DNA of 64,000 nucleotides, taken from assembly GCF_041296385.1 (NCBI RefSeq), contig NC_091020.1, positions 35,295,001-35,359,000 of the forward strand, written 5' to 3'. The notes under the pieces are model-generated. The model was not told the DNA's origin and searched no databases. It was given only the letters and a program-made list of their open reading frames with translations. The translations under genes were made by a program, and so were the position numbers. The DNA is from Aphelocoma coerulescens (Eukaryota; Chordata; Aves; Passeriformes; Corvidae). Of the stretch, positions 59,066-64,000 are shown one piece after another (the stretch's first letter is position 1; each line of letters starts with the position of its first letter).

Positions 59066-59242
59066 GGCCATTCCCAACCTGGCCTTGGGCACTGCCAGGG
59101 ATCCAGGGGCAGCCCCAGCTGCTCTGGGCACCCTGTGCCAGGGCCTGCCCACCCTCCCAGGGAAGGATTTCTTCCTAACACCCCATCTAATCCTGCCCTC
59201 TGGAAGTTAAACCTGCCCTCTTTCAGTTTTGATTGCTTCAGG
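59066..59242 (-). mobile_element. CR1 LINE fragment lacking its 3' tail
   Basis: Minus-oriented CR1 of the young subfamily: 'acctggccttgggcactgcc', the 'ggatccaggggcagcc' block, 'gggaaggatttcttcctaac' and 'cctctttcagttttgattgc'. The usual left part (tail and 'gggacacctcccac' block) is absent and replaced by unrelated sequence. The 3' end was therefore deleted after insertion, which is unusual because CR1 truncation is normally at the 5' end. Confidence 0.92.
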
Positions 59243-61305
59243 TAGAGCAACATCTCCCAAAGTCACCTCCCACCTCCACATCTCCCAAATGAGAGGAAAA
59301 TAATGAACCCCAACCTTGGGTGATGCTGGCCAAAAACTTACAAGTGGAGGAAGCCTCTGCTGCCATTGTGGGTAGCTGCAGTGGTTCCTGGCTCTCCTAC
59401 TTGCATTGGGAGAGCAGAGAAAATGTTCATGGAGGACTTTTCCAAGTGGGGCCGAAGGAGGCCGGGAGAGGTGGCTTGTTTCTCTCTTTACCTAATTTGT
59501 CTTCCACAGGATTGGAGCCATCACGGAAAATAGCATTGCTGTTGTCAATACTCGCCTCCTACTCACATTCCCAAAGCTCCCACCTTCATCCTCATCCCTT
59601 TTTCCCTCCAGAATTACAACCAAACCAAAACCGCGCTCGTAACATTGCTCGCAGTTCCAAAAAAAACCGGAAGAAAACAAGCAGCCAGCAGATGCTGATT
59701 TTCTCACTTAACTGCACATATTTTATAGCAATTCTCTCTGATTTTCTCCCAAGACACCCACCTGACCCTCTTTTCTCTCCAGTCTCTCCCAGTAGTGGCC
59801 AAACGCTTCTAATCATGGAAGATTCAGCCCATGGAAATAAGCTGCAACTAAGACAAATTTGCCCTCTGACCTCAAGGCCTCTGAGTGCACAACAGAGCCC
59901 AAGAAACGTCTTTGCTAAAAGGAATGCATTTTCCTTGGATTTTTAGACCAAACCAAATTAATGCTGCAAAGAGAAATTTGTAAATTTTTTTCTCTTTCAC
60001 AAAGCCACCAATAAAATAAAAACAATTCCGTGCCTCTGGAAGGAAGAATGACAAAATGCATTTTCCAAGAATGTCCAAGCAACTAAAAATGGATTGTAAA
60101 TATTTTTGCTTCTCTCTACGTAATTGCAAGTGATTTACAAGCATGAATTAATTTTTAATTTATGCACTGCAATGGAGCAGGGATTAGTTAGCCCAGAATT
60201 TTTCAAAGTTGTCCATAGACAATTTGGTTGGGAGAGCACCTCCAGAGTGAATCCTTCTCCAGTTCTGGTGGGAGCCCAAAAACTCTATGGTAACTGAAAC
60301 AATAACCTAGGGAGGAAAAGAGGAAGCTTGGAAAACTGTTCAAATGAATTTTAGCTGCCTATGTTACCTGAAGATATGGAGGAGGCTCCACATCACCCGA
60401 GCAGTTGGATTTCCGTGCACCACCGAGTGCTTGGATGGTCTCATGTCCAGTCAGGACCAGTTCAGGCCCAGTTTAGGGTGGGCTGAGAGGCACCAACTGA
60501 ACTGAGGTTTCCTGCTCACACCCCAACTCCTTTGCAAGACCTGAGAACAGAACTTCCCAGCCTTTCCCATCCACCAGGAGCAAAGCTTATATTTCTCAGT
60601 CTGGATTATTATTTTCTTTTTCAGATTAACGAAAACAGAAATGAGAGAGAAAGAAAACGGGTGACTCATGGCAGTCTCTGCTGAAACACAGCTGCCCTTG
60701 TCCCAGGAACAGGATTCTTAGAGCCTACATCCAAAATTTATTGCAAAATAAAAGTGGAACTTTTAAAAACAACCACGCTAAATGATGTTTCTCTTTCTTT
60801 TTTTTTCATCTGTATTTGTGGGTGTAGGTCCAGGCTGCAGCCAGGGTCAAGGGGAGGACTGGAAACTCGAGAGAAACTGAATTCTTGTGAGATTTTCAGG
60901 CAAATTTTGCAAACCCACACAGGCTCTATTGGCTGGAAAAACTTCAAAATCATTTTGTGGTTTTCAAAGCTTTGATGCTTCTGGACTTTCTGGGATTGCT
61001 TTGGTGTCAGGTCAATATAACAGCCCCCACACCACCACCCTCAGGTAATGTTGGATTTTTCCTCTGGTACTGCTGTTGGCAATGTGCAGGAGATCCTGTG
61101 TCCAGTGATCCCGAATCAAGAAGCAAAAAGCCTGTGGACATCCACTCCTAAATTTAATGGTGAGATTTTTCCATTTTAGGGAAAACATTCCATGTTTTGC
61201 TACAATATTTCTGCTTTCAAAACACAGGTTTTAGGTCTAACTTGAAGAACTTTGAATTGGCACCACTCTCAGATTTTTAATTTATTTGTCGCTCGAATTT
61301 GTGCT
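59243..61305. other. Unique non-coding stretch
   Basis: No gene or transposon is recognised. A 208-codon plus frame at 59320-59946 has no domain signature. A 'ccaccctcag/gtaatg' motif lies near 61045. Confidence 0.5.
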
Positions 61306-61402
61306 TTGGGAATCATGGAATTGTGGAATGGTGTGGGTTGGAAAGTGCCCTAAGGACCATCGAGTTCCAATCCCCTGCCGTGGACAGGGACACCTTCCAC
61401 TG
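61306..61402 (-). mobile_element. CR1 LINE, tail only
   Basis: About 95 bp: 'gggaatcatggaattgtgga', 'gtgtgggttggaaagtgccc', 'tgccgtggacagggacacct' and 'tccactgg', then truncation. Confidence 0.9.
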
Positions 61403-63538
61403 GAAAATCTGCCTGATTCAGGAGCCGTGCTCAGAACTGGCATAACCCTAAAGCTTGAGCTGCTCCTTAAATCGGGATAACACAGCTGGCACTGCACAAT
61501 GCTTCAGAGAGAAAGGGGGAAAAGGATGTTATGGAATCAAGGAGTGCTTCTGAAGCAGCTTTTACTCACCCTGAATAAAAGAGAAGAGCTTTGCCTGTGA
61601 TTGATTGATATTTGCAACCTCCCCTCCCAGAACCACGCTGAGTAGGAAACACGTGCAGAAGGTGCACAGGGAGACAGCGCAGAGGAAAATGGGAGGGAGA
61701 TAAAGATGACCTGGTTTTGCTTCCAAGCTAATTTTACATCACTTTAACTATATTTAGTTACATTTTGGTTTAATAGGGCTGCAGCAGTTGGACTGAGATT
61801 TTTATTGTTGTTCTCTGAGTAATTTAAATTTCTAAGACTTCGTGGTGGTTGTTGTTGGTTTTTTTCCGAAGGCTTTGTGACCTTCTTCCATGAGTTTATT
61901 TTAGATATAGTGGAATGTCCCAGAGAAAATTCCAAATGGTCCTTAATAGATGAAATGTTTCCAGAAAGGAGAAATTCTCAGTGGACTATGAAACTATTTT
62001 TCAATCATGGTGTATGGCACACAAACCACAGCTGAGGGGTTTTTTTCAGTAGGAAACTATTGCCCAGTGGGTTAAAAGAAAATAAAGGATAATGGGATTT
62101 TTCCGTAAGGCTGGAGCTGTTCACAGGGGTTTGCTCCCCACTAGATGTCACTGGAACTGTTTGAAATGTTTGGAACCAACAACCCCAAATTCCCCAGGTT
62201 TTGAGCTTCCTGACGAACATCAGACTTGGAGCAGGTTCCACTCAAGCTTTGCTCTGGCATGGGAGCCTTGCAAGGGAATCCAGACTGGGAGATGTTAATC
62301 ATGCCAAGTTCATGGTTTGACATGGATTTGGGGAGAAGAAAGGTAAATTCATGAAGTTTGGCATTGTCCTTGGAGGTTTTGTCCTCGGGGAAATCCATCT
62401 GGAAACAAAGAGAACGCCTGGGCTCAGCCATCATTTGGCTGCGGGCTCTTCACAGGCAGAGCAGGGTCCTGCAAAAGCTGTGTGGCACCTTTTGCTGAGC
62501 CAGCAGTGCCCAGTGCTGGGACAGCCACTCCCACCATGGAGTGACATCTGGGTGTCACCTGATCCACCACTAAAAACAAAAAACCCCAGAAACATTGTCA
62601 ACCTCTGTCCTGAAGTTTTCCATGGCTCTTGTCAGCCGTACCAACATCCACCCTGTGCCACGAAGGAAAACCCCTCAGATTATTAGGTCCACTATTTAAA
62701 TTCTCCCTGTAGTTCCAACTGACTACAGGAATCTTCTTCCATTCTTATTCAAAATTCAGTTTAGTGTGATTATGTGGCCATGCATCAAATATGGCAGTAT
62801 AATATGTCCTTTCATCTACTTGCCATAATACATCCCTTTTAGTGCCACATAAATCCCTGGAAATATCGCTGTCTTCTGCTCTTGAGATCCTTCATGTGCC
62901 TCTTTGCCTTACTGCCTTCCTCTCCTATTGTTTCTCCAAGCTGAATTAATTCCCTTTTTTCCCCCCAGTGTCGCTGCTCTGCTCTTGCTGCTGCTCCTGA
63001 GCAGGCACCAGTGAAACCACAGCCCTCCCAGTGCCAGAGAGGAGCCCAGAGATCCCAGCTGCTGGCACGGCATCCTTGTGGCAGTGCCAGCACCTTGGCT
63101 CTCCTCTCCCTGGAGGAGGCTGCTCAGAGTCGCTCCATCTCCCCCTGCAGAGGTGCCGGGGAGCCGCACCTGCAATCCCAGCAAAGGCAGACATCCTCGT
63201 GGAGCTGAGGAACTGCAGCTGAGGAATTCCAGCAGTCAGCGTGGTGCTCCTAGTCCTCCCAGAGCACTGCAGCACCCCAGCAATGGCAGAGTTTTCTCCT
63301 TTGCCCAGGATCTGTGTGTGCCAACGCTGGGAGACCCTGCAGCACAGGGAGGCTCTGCAGCACCACCCTGGGCTGCTGAAGAGCTGCTGTTCTTTTTCCA
63401 GTGACCACTTGATCCATGCATGAGTTAATTACAGCAGGCTGCATCCCTTTCATGTAGTCAAGCAGACTCCAAATGCCATGAAGCTCTTCCCATCCTCAAG
63501 AGTGTAATCCTGGCACCAGCACTGGCATCTGCTTCTTT
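61403..63538. other. Unique non-coding stretch
   Basis: No gene or transposon is recognised. The GC-richer part 62950-63420 holds many overlapping frames on both strands without domain signatures. Confidence 0.5.
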
Positions 63539-63752
63539 AGAGTCACGGAATGATTTCGTTGGAAGGGACCTTAAAGGCCATCCAGTCCATCCCCTGCCAT
63601 GGGCAGGGACAGCTTCCACTGTCCCAGGCTGTTCCATCCCGGCCTTGGGCACTGCCAGGGATCCAGGGGCAGCCCCAGCTGCTCTGGGCACCCTGTGCCA
63701 GAACCTGCCCACCCTCACAGGGAAGAATTTCTTCCTAATTGCCTCCTTTAGT
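63539..63752 (-). mobile_element. CR1 LINE 3' end, young subfamily
   Basis: Minus-oriented CR1 copy: tail 'gagtcacggaatgatttcgt', 'ttggaagggaccttaaaggc', 'tgccatgggcagggacagct', the 'ggatccaggggcagcc' block and 'aagaatttcttcctaattgc'. About 25 bases between 'aggctgttcc' and 'ggccttgggc' are missing compared with 15034-15412. Confidence 0.94.
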
Positions 63753-64000
63753 GAAACTCCTCTTTGTAATTCCTTCTCCAGGAATAATCCCATTGTCACC
63801 AAGGCTCTGCCTTGCCCCAGACAGGTGATGGAGGCCACCAGCCTGGCTGTGCCCTACAGCAGCACACCATCCCACACACCTGCCCAGCCAGCCTCCTGTG
63901 TCTCACAGAGCACATGCTGCCCTCGATTTGTTTAATTAGTTAGTAACCTAATTGTTCCACCTCAGCATAACCCCTTAGTAGGCATCGTTGAGTTATTTGG
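63753..64000. other. Unique stretch to the window end
   Basis: No gene or transposon is recognised. Confidence 0.5.

Noticed and set aside
59320..59946. 208-codon plus-strand frame
   Set aside because: No recognisable motif or bordering signal; low stop density by chance in C-rich sequence.
1..64000. Bacterial or phage operons, CRISPR arrays, tRNA or rRNA genes
   Set aside because: Repeat content, intron-like signals and lack of dense genes indicate a vertebrate nuclear genome. No spaced identical repeats of CRISPR type, no tRNA A/B box pair in a cloverleaf and no rRNA-like stretch was seen by eye; small RNA genes could still be missed.
1..64000. Endogenous retrovirus or long terminal repeats
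   Set aside because: I found no paired terminal repeats, primer-binding site or recognisable retroviral coding remnant; a RepeatMasker run with an avian library would be decisive for diverged solo repeats.

Overview
This window looks like nuclear DNA from a bird, and no complete protein-coding gene can be recognised in it. The main reason for calling it avian is about 23 CR1 (chicken repeat 1) LINE pieces on both strands. Most are short 3' ends that stop in the typical CR1 tail, an 8-base ATTCTGTG-like motif with no poly(A). The rest is fairly AT-rich unique sequence with short eukaryotic-style microsatellites and homopolymer runs. There is no bacterial, phage or organelle gene organisation. 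Several CR1 copies share 129-143 bp stretches without a mismatch, so that CR1 subfamily was active recently in this lineage. A songbird-like source is possible, but that is only an inference.

Layout: 1-9 kb is mostly unique sequence with one worn CR1. From 9-17 kb CR1 pieces become more frequent, including a decayed reverse-transcriptase remnant at 10.5 kb and a 379-bp copy at 15.0 kb. From 17.8-25.9 kb lies the longest stretch without CR1; it holds a coding-like minus-strand segment at 24.04-24.60 kb and a microexon-like signal at 23.35 kb. From 26-35.5 kb there is a tandem duplication, an AT-rich zone and two CR1 tails. From 35.5-46.4 kb CR1 is densest, and this part also holds a 20-base G run and a (GGGAA)33 purine satellite. 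From 46.4-52 kb there is a 14-bp minisatellite and a 366-bp exon-like open segment. At 52.4-52.9 kb a small CpG-island-like block is followed by G15 and T49 runs. The stretch 53-64 kb is mostly unique, with three CR1 pieces.

Most long open frames are explained by CR1 sequence, by the purine satellite (a 5-base unit stays open in every frame) or by chance. The window is best read as intergenic or deep intronic DNA. The strongest leads for unannotated biology are the coding-like segment at 24.0-24.6 kb, the microexon-like site at 23.35 kb, the CpG-rich block at 52.4 kb and the G-quadruplex-capable satellite at 40.86 kb. All splice-site arguments here come from motif reading only and need RNA or cross-species alignment.
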